From the NCBI GenBank assembly GCA_021776515.1, contig JAJFFS010000017.1, positions 140,301-204,300 on the forward strand: 64,000 nt of DNA, written 5' to 3'. The notes beneath the pieces were generated by a model. It was not told the DNA's origin, searched no databases, and saw only the letters and a program-made list of their open reading frames with translations. A program made the position numbers and the translations under genes. Within the stretch, counting starts at the first letter, position 1, and each line of letters opens with the position of its first letter. This DNA is from Robiginitomaculum sp. GTDB taxonomy: Bacteria; Pseudomonadota; Alphaproteobacteria; Caulobacterales; Maricaulaceae. Shown here piece after piece: positions 1 to 10,695 of the stretch.

Positions 1-584
1 CCGTGCTGGTGGCAGCGCCTTATTATAACAAACCATCCCAGGAAGGTCTGTACGCGCATTTTGCAGCAATTGCCGAGATTGGCATTCCGGTAATTCTTTA
101 TAATATTCCCGGGCGCTCGGTGGTCGATATTTCGGTGGAAACAATGGCGCGTCTCGCCCGCCTGGAAATGATTGTAGGCGTCAAGGATGCCACAACGGAC
201 ATAGGGCGCGTTGCCGATCAACGTGCCAGATGCGGCACAGATTTTATTCAGCTTTCCGGTGATGATTATACTGCTTTGGGCTTTGCTGCACACGGTGGGA
301 AAGGGTGCATATCGGTTGTCTCAAACGTGGCACCGCGTTTATGTGCTGATATGCAAAATGCCTTGCATGGCGGAGATTTCGCAAAAGCCTGCTTGATTAA
401 TGATGCTTTGCAGCCATTAATCCACGCACTATTTGCCGATGCCAGCCCGGCCCCCGTCAAATACGCGCTTTCAAAATGGGGCATGATTAAAAATGATCTG
501 CGTTTACCTCTAACCAGTGCCAATGAAACGGCTTGTAAGGCTGTTGACAAGGCTCTGACCTCCCTGGAGGGCTGGAGGGGGTAA
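1..584 (+). CDS. dapA: 4-hydroxy-tetrahydrodipicolinate synthase, C-terminal part (5' end outside window)
   Basis: DapA condenses pyruvate with aspartate semialdehyde in the cytoplasm, the first committed step of lysine and diaminopimelate synthesis. The visible 194 codons match the family from the [11 protein letters not shown] segment (holding the Tyr107 equivalent) to the C-terminus. The motif LYNIPGRS supplies the catalytic-triad Tyr (E. coli Tyr133), and VGVKDAT supplies the Schiff-base Lys (E. coli Lys161). The reading frame is open to base 3, so about 100 N-terminal residues lie left of the window. The TAA stop overlaps the ATG of smpB (TAATG), so the two genes are translationally coupled, an order common in Alphaproteobacteria. 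Identification is firm. Confidence 0.95.
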   Translation, partial: VLVAAPYYNKPSQEGLYAHFAAIAEIGIPVILYNIPGRSVVDISVETMARLARLEMIVGVKDATTDIGRVADQRARCGTDFIQLSGDDYTALGFAAHGGKGCISVVSNVAPRLCADMQNALHGGDFAKACLINDALQPLIHALFADASPAPVKYALSKWGMIKNDLRLPLTSANETACKAVDKALTSLEGWRG

Positions 585-1060
585 TGGCAACCAAAAAAAA
601 CGAGTCAGGGCGAAAAATTATTGCCGATAACAGACGCGCCCGTTTTGACTATCACCTTGATGATGTATTTGAAGCAGGCATTGCGTTAACAGGCACCGAG
701 GTCAAAGCCCTGCGCCATGGACAATCCAGTATTGCTGAATCTTATGTGGCTGTTGCCGACAACCAGCTAGAACTGGTCAATGCCAATATCCCGATATACG
801 AAGCCGCTAACAGACAAAATCACCACCCCACACGTTCACGTCGATTGTTGATGCACAGGCGTGAAATCGATAGGTTGCTGATGGCAATTCAGCGTCAAGG
901 CAAGACTATAATGCCTTTAAAGCTGTACTTTAATGCACGCGGCAAAGTGAAGCTTGAGATTGCTATTGCTACGGGTAAAAAACTGCATGACAAACGGGCA
1001 ACCAATAAAGACCGGGATTGGAAACGTGATCAGGGTCGCCTCATGCGGGACAGAGGTTAA
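584..1060 (+). CDS. smpB: SsrA-binding protein SmpB
   Basis: SmpB binds tmRNA and brings it to stalled ribosomes for trans-translation. The 158-residue protein has the family's usual length and layout: an N-terminal [12 protein letters not shown] segment, the oligonucleotide-binding barrel with [12 protein letters not shown], the PLKLYFN...GKVKLEIA strand region, and a basic C-terminal tail starting KKLHDKR that becomes helical in the decoding centre. The start codon overlaps the dapA stop. tmRNA itself was not seen in this window. Confidence 0.97.
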   Translation: MATKKNESGRKIIADNRRARFDYHLDDVFEAGIALTGTEVKALRHGQSSIAESYVAVADNQLELVNANIPIYEAANRQNHHPTRSRRLLMHRREIDRLLMAIQRQGKTIMPLKLYFNARGKVKLEIAIATGKKLHDKRATNKDRDWKRDQGRLMRDRG

Positions 1061-1070
1061 GTAAAGCGGC

Positions 1071-1565
1071 CTAGTGGCAAGCTGGAATTGTCATACCTGC
1101 AGGCAAAATAGTGCTTTCATCACCGCAAGCGGTGTTGAGCTGCTTTTGGGAAATATGCGCCCCGGTAAGGTTGGCGCCGGAAAGACAGGCACCCGTGAGA
1201 TCGGCCCCGGTGAAATCGGCATGACCGACATAGGCACCAACCATATTTGCCTTGCTAAGATTGGCATTAATAAAGCTGGCGCGGGTAAACCGCCCACCAA
1301 ACATATTGGCTACAGACAAGTCAGCCGCAGAAAAATTACTATGCTCCATAGTAGAAAGGCTAAGGTCTGACTGGCGCAATCGTGCACCATTCAAGGTGCG
1401 CCAGGGCAAAGCAAGATAGGAAAAATCAGCCTGAAAAAGGTTACAGCGCGCGCAGGACTTTGTTCCATTACGCACCTTTTCTATTTGCGTTGCATTTTGA
1501 GCATTAGCCGACATAGCGGCAAAAAAAACACATATTGTGGCAAAGCCCGCAAATCTCCGGCCCAT
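1071..1565 (-). CDS. Exported pentapeptide-repeat protein
   Basis: From the ATG at 1565 this is a 164-residue protein that begins with a signal peptide (MGRRF, then a hydrophobic stretch ending ANA before QNATQ), so it is probably periplasmic. The middle is a run of A(D/N)LxX pentapeptides (for example ANLSKANMVGA, ADLTGACLSGANLTGA), which fold into a right-handed quadrilateral beta helix. A CARC pair lies just before the repeats, and two further cysteines lie after them (TACGDES and the C-terminal PACH). The frame can be extended to a TTG at 1586, but the ATG at 1565 has a GGGTGA ribosome site and gives a proper signal peptide. It is convergent with smpB, 10 bp away. Function unknown. Confidence 0.8.
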   Translation of the reverse strand: MGRRFAGFATICVFFAAMSANAQNATQIEKVRNGTKSCARCNLFQADFSYLALPWRTLNGARLRQSDLSLSTMEHSNFSAADLSVANMFGGRFTRASFINANLSKANMVGAYVGHADFTGADLTGACLSGANLTGAHISQKQLNTACGDESTILPAGMTIPACH

Positions 1566-1634
1566 TTTGTTCACCCTGTTTGGCAATCCCGTTTAATAAT
1601 AGCACTTTTAATACATCACAAACGGGTAAGGATA

Positions 1635-4600
1635 TTATGAACAGCCTGTTGTTGCCCCGCAAACATCGCATTTGAGGCAGGTTCCGTTACGAACCAGCGT
1701 GAAGTGTCCGCAATCAGGGCAGGCATCACCAGTATAGCCACGTGCCTGGGATTGCCTGCGCACATCAGGCATGAAACCCGCCGGGCGTGTAGAAGGGGTG
1801 CGCCCAAGTGAACCCCCATTTTCCTTTAGGTTCTCACCGTGTTGTACAAAAGTATCTTCATCCACAACGTCTTCTTTGTTCTCGTTCCCGTTTCCTTGTC
1901 GTGCTTGTGGGCTTAGCAAGACAACATTTTCTGGCAATTGCCCTCGGGCAAAACCCTTGGATATATAATCGGTTACAGTGCTTTCTTCAGATGTTTTATC
2001 AGCGGCAACGCCTTTGCCGAGTGCACTGCTGTCAGCGCCTGGAACGACATGAGCAAGATCATCTCTTCCCAGATAGGAAACTGCCAGCTCTCTGAAAATA
2101 TAATCCAGTATGGAGGTCGCGTTTTTGATGGAGTCGTTACCGGTAACCGGGCCGGCGGGCTCAAAGCGTGTGAAAATATAGGCTTCGACGAACTCTTCCA
2201 AAGGCACGCCATATTGCAGACCAATAGAAATGGCGATGGCAAAATTATTCATTAAACTGCGAAAGGCCGCGCCTTCCTTGTGCATATCAAGGAAAATTTC
2301 CCCAAGAGAGCCATCATCAAACTCGCCCGTATGCAAATAAACTTTATGGCCGCCAACAGTAGATTTTTGTATGTAACCTTTGCGACGATCCGGCAGCCTC
2401 TTACGTTTTGCCTGGGTTTCCACAACACGTTCAATGACTTTTTCGACCACTCGTTCGGCAACAACCCGTGCTTTTTCGGGTGATGACGCAGAAACGGCAT
2501 CCTCAAGCGCATCCATGTCCTCATCCGAAAACAAGGCAGAACTAAGCGGTTGTGACAATTTCGAGCCATCCCGATAAAGGGCTACGGCCTTCAAACCAAG
2601 CGTCCATGCCAAATGATAATTGTTTGCACAGTCATCAATGCTGGCATTAACGGGCATATTTATGGTTTTTGAAATAGCCCCTGAAATAAAGGGTTGTGCG
2701 GCTGCCATCATCTGCAGGTGAGCCTGAGCACTAAGGAAGCGTGTGCCGGTACGGCCACAAGGTGTGGCGCAATCAAAAACGGGCAAGTGTTCTGATTTTA
2801 AATAGGGTGCCCCTTCAAGGGTCATGGCACCGCAGCAGTACACATTGGCGTCATTGATTTGCTTTGCCGTAAAACCAATGGCTTTCAGAAGATCAAGATT
2901 GGGGTCGTCCAACTGTTTCCGGCTTAGCCCCAGCCCATCACTGCAAAAGCCATCACCCAAAGCCCAACGGGTAAAGACAAAGCGCAAATCAAAGGCATCC
3001 TTTAAGGCGCTTTCAATCTTCTCAAGCTCAAAATCGGTAAACCCTTTGGCCTTCAGGGCATCCCAACCAAGTTCTGGTGAGCCTTTCAGGGTACTATGCC
3101 CGGTTGCATAGGCGCACATTTCCGCACTTTGTTCTTCGTCATAACCCAATGTAGCCAGTGATTCAGGAACCGATCGGTTGATAATTCTGAAATAACCGCC
3201 ACCGGCAAGTTTTTTAAATTTTACCAGTGCAAAGTCCGGCTCAATCCCGGTTGTATCGCAATCCATAACCAGCCCGATTGTGCCGGTAGGGGCAACAACA
3301 CTAACCTGTGCATTACGATAGCCGTGGATTTCACCGGCATAAAGGGCTTCTTCCCATACGGCGCTGGCGCGTCTGGTCAGGTTTGAAAATGGACAGACAT
3401 CTGCGTTTATTGGTAAGGGGGGCAGGTCAAGACCTTCGTATAACTGCGGATCGTCTACCCCTTGAGCCGCTTTCATGTGATTGCTGATAACCCGCAACAT
3501 GGATTTACGGTTTTTTTCGAAGCCGGGAAATGCACCCAGTCTAGCGGCCATTTCAGCCGAAGTTTTGTAGGCAGTGCCTGTCATCATGGCGCTGATACTG
3601 GCTGCAGTGGCACGCCCTTCATCAGAATCATAGCCAAGTCCTCTGGACATCAACAAGCCACCGATATTGGCAAATCCAAGCCCTAAAGTGCGGTATTCAT
3701 GTGAACGCTCAGCAATGGTTTTGGATGGATATTGCGCCATGGCAACAGAAACTTCGAGCACAATTGTCCACAAACGGCACGCATGTTCAAAGCTTTCAAC
3801 ATTGAATTTGCCATTCGTATCAACAAATTTTTTCAGATTAAGCGAAGCCAGATTGCAGGCCGTATCATCTAGAAACATGTATTCAGAGCATGGGTTTGAG
3901 CCATTGATCTCCTCGGTGCTGGCACATGTGTTCCAGGCATTGATCGTATCATGAAACTGCACACCCGGGTCAGCACAGGACCAGCCTGCCCGTGCGATTT
4001 TCTGCCATAGCCCGCGTGCAGAAATGCTTTTGTGTGTTTGCCCATTGGTGCGGCGTTTCAAGTCCCAGTCGGCATCGTTGTCAACCGCGTGCATAAAATC
4101 ATTGGTTACGCGCACACTGTTATTGGCATTTTGGCCGGAGACAGTTTGATAGGCCTCCGAATCCCAGTCGGCATCAAAGACCGTATGGTCCAGTTCATCC
4201 ATACCAAGGCGGGCGAGGCGCAAAGCCTGATCAATGGCGCCATCAGGAACGCCATCACGACGCGCACGGCGTATTTCGCGTAAAAGGGCCGCGTTTTTAG
4301 CTGGATCAAAACAATCTTCTTCGTCGCCCGAGCATTGCACGCATGATTTAACGATGGCGTCCAGACGCTTTTTGAGTACTTTTGAGCCAGTAACAAGGGC
4401 GGCAACCTTGGCTTCTTCCTGGCGTTTCCAGTCAACAAATTCCTCAATATCAGGATGGTCGGCATCGACGATAATCATTTTGGCTGCGCGTCTTGTTGTG
4501 CCGCCGGATTTTACCGCGCCTGCAGCACGGTCACCAACGCGCAGAAAGCTCATCAGGCCCGATGAAACACCGCCGCCGGATAATGGCTCGCCCGAGCCAC

Positions 4601-5291
4601 GCAAGCTGGAGAAGTTGGTGCCGGAGCCTGATCCAAATTTGAAAATACGGGTTTCGCGCGACCACAAATCCATAATCCCGCCTTCATTGACCAGATCATC
4701 GCGGAGGCTCTGGATAAAACAGGCATGAGGTTGCGGGTGTTCATAAGCATTTTGCGAGCGATGCGTCTTACCCGTCTTTTGGTCCACATAAAAATGTCCC
4801 TGGGAGGGGCCATCCAGCCCATAAGCCCAATGTAGGCCTGTGTTGAACCATTGAGGAGAATTGGGTGCTGCCATTTGTGTGACCAGCATGAAGCGTACTT
4901 CATCATAAAAAGCGCGGGCATCTTCTTCATCAGAAAAATACCCCAGCTTCCACCCCCAATACGTCCAGGTGCCGGCCATGCGGTCAAAGGCCTGTTTGAC
5001 GCTGGTTTCTGCGCCAGGTGTGGATGTTTTGGTTGCGGTGTGACGCCTTAGCCACTCAGGCACATCCGGTTCATCTACAGCTGTGGTCTCGGAGGGAACC
5101 CCGGCTTTGCGGAGATATTTTTGCGCCAACACATCAATGGCAACCTGGCTCCAGTTCGTCGGGGCCTCAATATTTTCCGCCTCAAAAATTGCTGTGCCAT
5201 CAGGATTGCGGATTTCGCTTTGCGTTAGTGCAAAGGAAATATCATCATAAGCCCCTGTTTTGGCATCAGTATAACGGCGGTCGATTTTCAT
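1635..5291 (-). CDS. nrdJ: Adenosylcobalamin-dependent (class II) ribonucleoside-diphosphate reductase
   Basis: NrdJ makes deoxyribonucleotides using adenosylcobalamin to generate the thiyl radical, so it works with or without oxygen. The 1218-residue length matches the long alphaproteobacterial NrdJ type. Visible family segments are [31 protein letters not shown] (active-site region of the barrel), APTGTIG and a late Cys-rich tail. The last 30 residues hold CPDC, CLKC and CGATTGC, which fit a zinc-binding and disulfide-relay tail. The ATG at 5291 has a GGGGAG ribosome site. The gene is divergent from the response regulator. I looked for a cobalamin riboswitch or NrdR box in the 290-bp upstream gap and saw neither. 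Confidence 0.96.
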   Translation of the reverse strand: MKIDRRYTDAKTGAYDDISFALTQSEIRNPDGTAIFEAENIEAPTNWSQVAIDVLAQKYLRKAGVPSETTAVDEPDVPEWLRRHTATKTSTPGAETSVKQAFDRMAGTWTYWGWKLGYFSDEEDARAFYDEVRFMLVTQMAAPNSPQWFNTGLHWAYGLDGPSQGHFYVDQKTGKTHRSQNAYEHPQPHACFIQSLRDDLVNEGGIMDLWSRETRIFKFGSGSGTNFSSLRGSGEPLSGGGVSSGLMSFLRVGDRAAGAVKSGGTTRRAAKMIIVDADHPDIEEFVDWKRQEEAKVAALVTGSKVLKKRLDAIVKSCVQCSGDEEDCFDPAKNAALLREIRRARRDGVPDGAIDQALRLARLGMDELDHTVFDADWDSEAYQTVSGQNANNSVRVTNDFMHAVDNDADWDLKRRTNGQTHKSISARGLWQKIARAGWSCADPGVQFHDTINAWNTCASTEEINGSNPCSEYMFLDDTACNLASLNLKKFVDTNGKFNVESFEHACRLWTIVLEVSVAMAQYPSKTIAERSHEYRTLGLGFANIGGLLMSRGLGYDSDEGRATAASISAMMTGTAYKTSAEMAARLGAFPGFEKNRKSMLRVISNHMKAAQGVDDPQLYEGLDLPPLPINADVCPFSNLTRRASAVWEEALYAGEIHGYRNAQVSVVAPTGTIGLVMDCDTTGIEPDFALVKFKKLAGGGYFRIINRSVPESLATLGYDEEQSAEMCAYATGHSTLKGSPELGWDALKAKGFTDFELEKIESALKDAFDLRFVFTRWALGDGFCSDGLGLSRKQLDDPNLDLLKAIGFTAKQINDANVYCCGAMTLEGAPYLKSEHLPVFDCATPCGRTGTRFLSAQAHLQMMAAAQPFISGAISKTINMPVNASIDDCANNYHLAWTLGLKAVALYRDGSKLSQPLSSALFSDEDMDALEDAVSASSPEKARVVAERVVEKVIERVVETQAKRKRLPDRRKGYIQKSTVGGHKVYLHTGEFDDGSLGEIFLDMHKEGAAFRSLMNNFAIAISIGLQYGVPLEEFVEAYIFTRFEPAGPVTGNDSIKNATSILDYIFRELAVSYLGRDDLAHVVPGADSSALGKGVAADKTSEESTVTDYISKGFARGQLPENVVLLSPQARQGNGNENKEDVVDEDTFVQHGENLKENGGSLGRTPSTRPAGFMPDVRRQSQARGYTGDACPDCGHFTLVRNGTCLKCDVCGATTGCS

Positions 5292-5580
5292 TGCTTTAGC
5301 TCCCCAGTCTAGCCACGCAAAATATGGGGTATGTACCGCACAGCCAGATCATCGATTTTCATCTTGATGGGAGTCGTTCTGGTCGTGCAACATTTTTTTC
5401 TGTTATTTGGGGCTAACCCCTAACATGATGGGATATAATGTTAAGAATGCTTGTGGCTTATAATGCCCCAAAACGATACCACCTCCCTTTTTTATACGTA
5501 CTTTTTTAACCTTCTTGTTTTAGAAGTATTACAGATTAGTGGAATTATGAATAAAAACCACAAATATCAGGGGGGTATTG

Positions 5581-6150
5581 GTGAGCGCATCTGAAGTCAT
5601 TAAAGGTATGGATGTCATTGTGATAGACGATGCACAATGCATACGTTCACTTTTGACGGCACTATTGCGTGATTTAAATTGTCATTCAGTGCTTTCGTAT
5701 GAAAGTGTTGATAGCGCTTGTCGGGAAATAGAAAAAAAACGACCTTCTTTAGTGTTATGTGATTGGAAAATGGCGATTAATGATGGCAGCGTTCTTCTGG
5801 ACCGCATCAGGTGCAACCCTAGTGACGAAATTGCTCAAACGCCTGTTATCATCGTTAGTGGTTATGGTTCACGTGATATTCTTGAGAGCGCTATACAAAA
5901 GGGTGCCACGCAATTTCTGGTAAAGCCTATTGTGCCTCAAGAGCTTATTAAAAAAATGTATTTTACTCAAAAAGATGAGCGAAATATGGTGCGTAAAAAT
6001 GGGCGAATGGTCTATGTAAACCCTAAATCTATGACCAAGCCAAAAGTAAAAACAAAAAGTCCGCGTGTTCTTGATACAACTAAATCACCCACACAGCGTC
6101 AGGCCCCTGTTTCGGCTGCGCAAACTGATACTGACACCTGGGAACTCTGA
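5581..6150 (+). CDS. Single-domain response regulator with basic C-terminal tail
   Basis: The protein (189 residues from the GTG at 5581) has one receiver domain: an acidic pair near residues 16-17 (VIDDAQ), the phospho-acceptor Asp61 in LVLCDWKM, Ser93 in IIVSGYG and the conserved Lys115 in FLVKPI. After the domain there is a roughly 70-residue tail rich in Lys, Pro, Thr and Gln with no recognisable output domain. It therefore probably acts by protein contact, as CheY-like or DivK-like regulators do. A TTG at 5578 is also possible, but the GGGGG ribosome site at 5571-5575 is spaced better for 5581. No histidine kinase is adjacent. The partner is unknown. Confidence 0.85.
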   Translation: MSASEVIKGMDVIVIDDAQCIRSLLTALLRDLNCHSVLSYESVDSACREIEKKRPSLVLCDWKMAINDGSVLLDRIRCNPSDEIAQTPVIIVSGYGSRDILESAIQKGATQFLVKPIVPQELIKKMYFTQKDERNMVRKNGRMVYVNPKSMTKPKVKTKSPRVLDTTKSPTQRQAPVSAAQTDTDTWEL

Positions 6151-6221
6151 TCCCCTTTTACCAGACGATGAAAGCCGGGCATATACTTCGCTGAATTAAT
6201 GATTCGCTGCGAGGACTGGTT

Positions 6222-8456
6222 ATGCAAGCCCCGGAAGGACTAATTCTGGACGAACCCATCGATGACGCGCTGTCCAGCCGTTATCTGGCGTACTCCCTTT
6301 CCACCATAACCCAGCGGGCACTGCCCGATGTACGCGATGGGCTAAAGCCGGTGCACAGGCGCATTTTGTTTGCCATGCGTGAATTAAAACTTGATCCGCA
6401 ATCAGGTTTTAAAAAATGCGCCCGTGTAGTTGGCGATGTGATCGGGCGGTTTCACCCTCATGGCGATCAGGCGGTTTATGATGCGCTGGTGCGTCTGGCG
6501 CAAGATTTTGCGCAACGCTACCCCCTTGTTGATGGGCAGGGTAATTTTGGCAATATTGATGGCGATTCAGCGGCTGCCATGCGGTATACGGAATCGCGTT
6601 TGACAATTGCTGCACACCTTTTGCTTGAAGGTATAGCCGAAGATACCGTTGATTTTCGTACCACCTATTCTGGCGAGGATGACGAGCCCATAGTTTTGCC
6701 CGCCGGTTACCCGAATTTACTTGCCAATGGCGCAAACGGAATTGCTGTGGGTATGGCAACCTCAATTCCTCCCCATAATGCCGTTGAATTATTGGATGCT
6801 GCGGCGCACCTGATCAAACACCCGGGTGCCAGTGTGGCAACCTTGATGAATTATGTGCCGGGGCCGGATTTCCCAACCGGCGGTGTTATTGTGGAACCAG
6901 AGGAAACCCGCGCCGAAGCTTATGCCAGTGGGCGTGGTGGTTTTCGTTTACGTTCACGTTGGGTGCGTGAAGAGTTACAACGCGGGCAATGGCAAATTGT
7001 TGTTACTGAAACGCCGTATCAGGTGCAAAAAGCCAAGCTAATTGAAAAGCTTGCCATGCTTATTGAAACCAAAAAGCTACCACTTCTGGGCGATGTCAGG
7101 GACGAATCTGCTGAGGATATTCGTCTTGTTCTGGAACCACGCAGCCGTGCGGTTGATCCCGATGTGTTTATGGAATCCCTTTTTGCACTTAGTGATCTGG
7201 AAGTGCGCATCCCGCTTAACCTGAATGTATTAAGTGCTGATGGTACGCCGGGCGTTTTGTCTTTACGTGAGGCATTGCAGGCCTGGCTGGATCACCGACG
7301 TGAAGTTTTGCAACGGCGCACGCGCGCCCGGCTGGAGAAAATTGCCAACCGTCTTGAGGTGCTGTCTGGTTATATTATTGCCTTTTTGAACCTTGATGAA
7401 GTGATCCGCATTATTCGTGAAGAAGATCACCCCAAGGCTGATTTAATGGCTGCCTTTGCGCTAAACGAAACGCAAGCTGAGGCGATCCTCAATATGCGCC
7501 TTCGGTCTTTGCGCAAACTGGAAGAGATGGAACTACGCCGTGAAGATGAAGCCTTACATGGTGAACAATCAGCATTAAATGCCCTGCTTGGTGATGAGAC
7601 GGCCCAGTGGGGAAAAATCGCTGCTGAAATCAAACAGGCCAAGGCGCTTTTGGGGCCAAAGTCCGAGGGTGGTGCGCGGCGCAGCAGTTTTGCCAGTATA
7701 ACACCGCAAGACCGCAGTGCTGTTCTGGAAGCTATGGTGGTGAAGGAACCTCTGACAATAATCCTGTCGGAAAAAGGCTGGATACGTGCCCTGAAAGGTC
7801 ACAACACAGATGTTACTGACATTAAATTTAAGGAAGGCGATGAAGCCGCCTTTGTTGTTCCGGTACAAAGCACGGACAAGCTGGTGCTCTTTGCCTCAAA
7901 CGGTAAGGCCTACACCCTGCCGTGCGATAAACTACCCGGTGGACGTGGCCATGGCGATCCCATCCGCTTGCTGATTGATATGGATGAAAGCCATACGCCA
8001 ATTGCCCTGTTTGTGCATGATCCTGATGCAAAACTCTTGGTGGCAGCCACCACGGGGCATGGCTTCGTGCTTGAAGAAAGCGCAATGATCGCGCTTACCA
8101 AGGGTGGGAAACAGGTATTGAACATTAGCCCTGCTGCCGAAGCTGTCGTCTGCGCTCGGGTTAACGGGGACCACCTTGCGGTGGTTGGTGAAAACCACAA
8201 AATGCTTTGCTACCCACTGGATGAAGTTAACGAGATGTCCCGTGGCAAGGGGGTGAAGTTACAAAGCTATAAAGATGGTGGCCTTGCTGATGCTATAACA
8301 TTTAATGCCGAAGACGGTCTTGTCTGGACTGACCCGGGTGGCCGTTCGATTTCATGCAAGGATTGGCGTAACTGGCTTGGCAAGCGCGCACAGGCGGGCC
8401 GCATGGCCCCACGCGGCTTTCCACGCTCTGGTTTTTTTAGCCCTAGAAAGCACTAG
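6222..8456 (+). CDS. parC: DNA topoisomerase IV subunit A
   Basis: ParC is the breaking and rejoining subunit of topoisomerase IV, which unlinks daughter chromosomes together with ParE. The 744-residue protein has the winged-helix and tower core followed by a degenerate C-terminal beta-pinwheel. The catalytic tyrosine is Tyr122 in AAMRYTE, next to the conserved Arg121. The quinolone-resistance-determining region is visible around [17 protein letters not shown]. The C-terminus lacks the GyrA box (QRRGGKG), and the length is shorter than GyrA, so ParC is preferred over GyrA. parE is not in the window. Confidence 0.95.
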   Translation: MQAPEGLILDEPIDDALSSRYLAYSLSTITQRALPDVRDGLKPVHRRILFAMRELKLDPQSGFKKCARVVGDVIGRFHPHGDQAVYDALVRLAQDFAQRYPLVDGQGNFGNIDGDSAAAMRYTESRLTIAAHLLLEGIAEDTVDFRTTYSGEDDEPIVLPAGYPNLLANGANGIAVGMATSIPPHNAVELLDAAAHLIKHPGASVATLMNYVPGPDFPTGGVIVEPEETRAEAYASGRGGFRLRSRWVREELQRGQWQIVVTETPYQVQKAKLIEKLAMLIETKKLPLLGDVRDESAEDIRLVLEPRSRAVDPDVFMESLFALSDLEVRIPLNLNVLSADGTPGVLSLREALQAWLDHRREVLQRRTRARLEKIANRLEVLSGYIIAFLNLDEVIRIIREEDHPKADLMAAFALNETQAEAILNMRLRSLRKLEEMELRREDEALHGEQSALNALLGDETAQWGKIAAEIKQAKALLGPKSEGGARRSSFASITPQDRSAVLEAMVVKEPLTIILSEKGWIRALKGHNTDVTDIKFKEGDEAAFVVPVQSTDKLVLFASNGKAYTLPCDKLPGGRGHGDPIRLLIDMDESHTPIALFVHDPDAKLLVAATTGHGFVLEESAMIALTKGGKQVLNISPAAEAVVCARVNGDHLAVVGENHKMLCYPLDEVNEMSRGKGVKLQSYKDGGLADAITFNAEDGLVWTDPGGRSISCKDWRNWLGKRAQAGRMAPRGFPRSGFFSPRKH

Positions 8457-8507
8457 AAAATACCCCATATACGAGTTACAACCTCTCATTGGTTCAGGAG
8501 AAATTTT

Positions 8508-9062
8508 ATGCTCATTATTCTTGGTATTATCGTTGCCGTCGGCTTTTTTCTTATCGCTATTTACAATCGGTTGGTGGCGCTGAGGCAAACCGGTAATCAG
8601 GCGTGGTCGGATATCGATGTACAGCTCAAGCAACGCTATGACCTTATCCCCAACCTGGTTGAAACGGTCAAAGGCTATGCCAAGCATGAGAAGGATACGC
8701 TAGAAGCCGTCGTCTCAGCACGAAATGCGGCGATGAGTGCGGGCAATGTTCCAGATCAGGCCGCTGCTGAAAACATGCTATCTGGTGCACTGAAAAGCCT
8801 GTTTGCCCTTGCCGAGGCCTATCCTGATTTAAAAGCCAATACAAACTTCTTGCAATTGCAGGCCGAATTATCAGATGTTGAGAACAAGATTGCGGCTGCC
8901 CGGCGCTTCTACAATAACGCCGTGTCTGAATTTAATACCGCGCAAGAGCAATTTCCGGCGGTTCTGTTGGCCAAACAGTTCGGATTTGAAATTCGTGATT
9001 TCTTTGAAGTGGCCGCCAGTGAACGTGCCGCCGTTGATGCTTCACCATCGGTGAAATTTTAA
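8508..9062 (+). CDS. lemA: LemA family membrane-anchored protein
   Basis: The 184-residue protein begins with one hydrophobic helix (residues 1-19) followed by the family signature NRLVALRQTGNQAWSDIDVQLKQRYDLIPNL read in two parts, then a long helical region with FYNNAVSEFN near the end. LemA proteins are anchored by the N-terminal helix with the helical bundle on one face of the membrane. Their molecular role is poorly known. A GGAG ribosome site sits just upstream (8496-8499). The gene directly precedes an M48 metalloprotease 17 bp away, a pairing seen in many bacteria, and the two are probably co-transcribed. Confidence 0.92.
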   Translation: MLIILGIIVAVGFFLIAIYNRLVALRQTGNQAWSDIDVQLKQRYDLIPNLVETVKGYAKHEKDTLEAVVSARNAAMSAGNVPDQAAAENMLSGALKSLFALAEAYPDLKANTNFLQLQAELSDVENKIAAARRFYNNAVSEFNTAQEQFPAVLLAKQFGFEIRDFFEVAASERAAVDASPSVKF

Positions 9063-9079
9063 TGCAGTAGGGGGCGCAG

Positions 9080-10093
9080 ATGGGCGCCTATGGCCTTCGC
9101 ACTCAGATATGGAACAATAACTGGAAATCCGTAGCCCTGCTGGCAGGGTTTCCGTTTTTGTTGTTGCTTCTTCTTTATGGGCTTAGCGTCCTGCTTCTGG
9201 CCTCTCGTGGCACAGAGGGGCGTGTGGATCAGGCTTTGATCGAGGCACTATACATACTGCCGGGTTATCTTCCTTTTGCATTGGTGGGGGCAGCGCTCTG
9301 GTTTGGTGTGGCCTGGTTTTTCCACCAAACGATCATCGATGCGGCCACAGGTGCCAAGGCGGTTAGCCGAAACGATAACCCGGAACTTTATAACCTTTTG
9401 GAAAACCTGTGTATTTCATGCGGGATGCCCATGCCTACCTTGCGTATTATCAGCACGCCCGTGCGCAATGCCTATGCCAGCGGTCTGCGGGAAAACAAGA
9501 TGTCGGTCACGCTGACAACGGGGTTGATAGAGGCCCTGAACGCCAAGGAAATCGAAGCTGTTATGGGGCATGAACTGACCCATATTCGCAATCGTGATGT
9601 GCGGCTTTTGGTCATTTCCATTATTTTTGTGGGTATCTTCTCGTTTGTCGGGGAGCTGATTTTCCGAGGCATGTATTATACTAATGTGGGCAGGGCTGGT
9701 CGCAGCAGACGTTCTGGCGGCGGTAATGCCGGTATGCTGATTATTGTTGCGTTTGCCATTATTGCTGTGTCCTGGGTATTGGCATTTCTGGTGCGTTTTG
9801 CGCTGTCGCGGCGGCGTGAATTTCTGGCCGATGCGGGTGCCGTTGATCTAACGCGCAACCCGGATGCGATGATAAGTGCCTTGCGCAAAATCTCTGCCAA
9901 TGCGGATTTACGCAGTGCACCCCGGGACATCAAATCCATGTTTATTGAAAACCCGGCAGCCAGTGGCAGTTTTGGCGGTTTGTTTTCAACCCACCCGCCA
10001 CTGGATAAACGTCTGGACGCGCTGGTGATGATGGGTGGTCGTGATACCGGCCCTGTAGAGGTGGAGCCACCGCACGACGGCCCCTGGAGCTAA
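9080..10093 (+). CDS. M48 family membrane zinc metalloprotease (HtpX-like)
   Basis: The 337-residue integral membrane protein has hydrophobic helices near residues 18-40, 63-82, 173-192 and 224-246. The gluzincin zinc motif HELTH (residues 164-168) follows the second helix, and the third ligand is likely the Glu of RRREFLADAGAVDLT. The C-terminal STHPPLDKRLDAL motif is typical of M48 proteases that degrade misfolded membrane proteins. It follows lemA closely and is probably in the same operon. It differs from classical HtpX in having a longer N-terminus and the LemA partner, so I leave the symbol empty. Confidence 0.9.
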   Translation: MGAYGLRTQIWNNNWKSVALLAGFPFLLLLLLYGLSVLLLASRGTEGRVDQALIEALYILPGYLPFALVGAALWFGVAWFFHQTIIDAATGAKAVSRNDNPELYNLLENLCISCGMPMPTLRIISTPVRNAYASGLRENKMSVTLTTGLIEALNAKEIEAVMGHELTHIRNRDVRLLVISIIFVGIFSFVGELIFRGMYYTNVGRAGRSRRSGGGNAGMLIIVAFAIIAVSWVLAFLVRFALSRRREFLADAGAVDLTRNPDAMISALRKISANADLRSAPRDIKSMFIENPAASGSFGGLFSTHPPLDKRLDALVMMGGRDTGPVEVEPPHDGPWS

Positions 10094-10200
10094 GAGGGCT
10101 ATCTATAATGCCAAACAGCCACCGATTGTATTTATAGAACTGATTTTTACTGATGAAAACGACGTTGTCAGTAGCAAGCATAAAAGCTGCAAGTCACCGC

Positions 10201-10236
10201 TTGCGTAAATTAGAATGTTCTAATACACTAACGCAA
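10201..10236 (+). promoter_or_regulatory. Candidate promoter with palindromic operator upstream of the sHdr operon
   Basis: A 16-base palindrome with a two-base centre (ATTAGAATGTTCTAAT, 10209-10224) is nested within a second inverted pair, TTGCGT (10201-10206) and ACGCAA (10231-10236). TTGCGT and TACACT (10224-10229) are 17 bases apart, as -35 and -10 boxes would be, which puts the palindrome exactly in the spacer. This is the usual position for a repressor operator. Published sHdr loci are controlled by ArsR-type sulfane-sulfur-responsive repressors, and this palindrome would suit such a dimer. The hexamers are weak matches to consensus, so the promoter assignment is inference. The palindrome itself is seen directly. 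Confidence 0.5.
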
Positions 10237-10297
10237 ACAGTGCGGATTACGCGCATAAGGTCACGCGAAAAGTGGCTACTCAAGGGAGAAAGACAAT

Positions 10298-10675
10298 ATG
10301 GCTGAAAAGCTGCTCATCATTATGGCCAATTCAGATCCGCGCAATGGCGAGGAACTTGGCGCCCCGATTTTTCAGGCCACAGTTGCGGCTGCCATGGAAT
10401 ATGAAGTTGAAGTTATCTGCACCGCCACATCAGGCATTTTGATGAAAAAGGGCGAGGCGGAAAAGCTGGTGGTCAAGGAAGGCTCACCCAAAAACGTTTA
10501 TGATTTTATCAAGGATGCCCATGGTGCCGGGGTGAAGTTTTTTTGCTGTTCCCCCAATCTTGATCTTTTCGATATGACCACGGATGATTTAATCCCCGAA
10601 TGCGAAGGCATAGTGGGGGGGGCTTACCTCATCGAAGAGGTGATGGAAGAAGATATTCAGGTTCTGACGTATTAG
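10298..10675 (+). CDS. dsrE: DsrE family sulfur transferase of the sHdr locus (DsrE3C-like)
   Basis: The 125-residue cytoplasmic protein belongs to the DsrE/DsrF-like superfamily (KLLIIMANSDPRN start, conserved VICTATSG). It carries an adjacent cysteine pair, Cys83-Cys84, in KFFCCSPNL, with a further Cys41. DsrE3-type proteins hand sulfane sulfur along a relay that ends at the sHdr complex and LbpA. The adjacent Cys pair resembles what I recall of DsrE3C from Hyphomicrobium, but the subtype needs a tree. It is the first gene of the operon, 20 bp before shdrC1, with the ribosome site AGGGAG (10281-10286) about 11 bases before the ATG. Confidence 0.85.
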   Translation: MAEKLLIIMANSDPRNGEELGAPIFQATVAAAMEYEVEVICTATSGILMKKGEAEKLVVKEGSPKNVYDFIKDAHGAGVKFFCCSPNLDLFDMTTDDLIPECEGIVGGAYLIEEVMEEDIQVLTY

Positions 10676-10695
10676 CCGGTAGCGAGAGAGAAAAA

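Noticed and set aside
5292..5580. Cobalamin riboswitch upstream of nrdJ
   Set aside because: No B12-box consensus or aptamer core could be found on the minus strand in this gap, only a small GGGGCTAACCCC hairpin.
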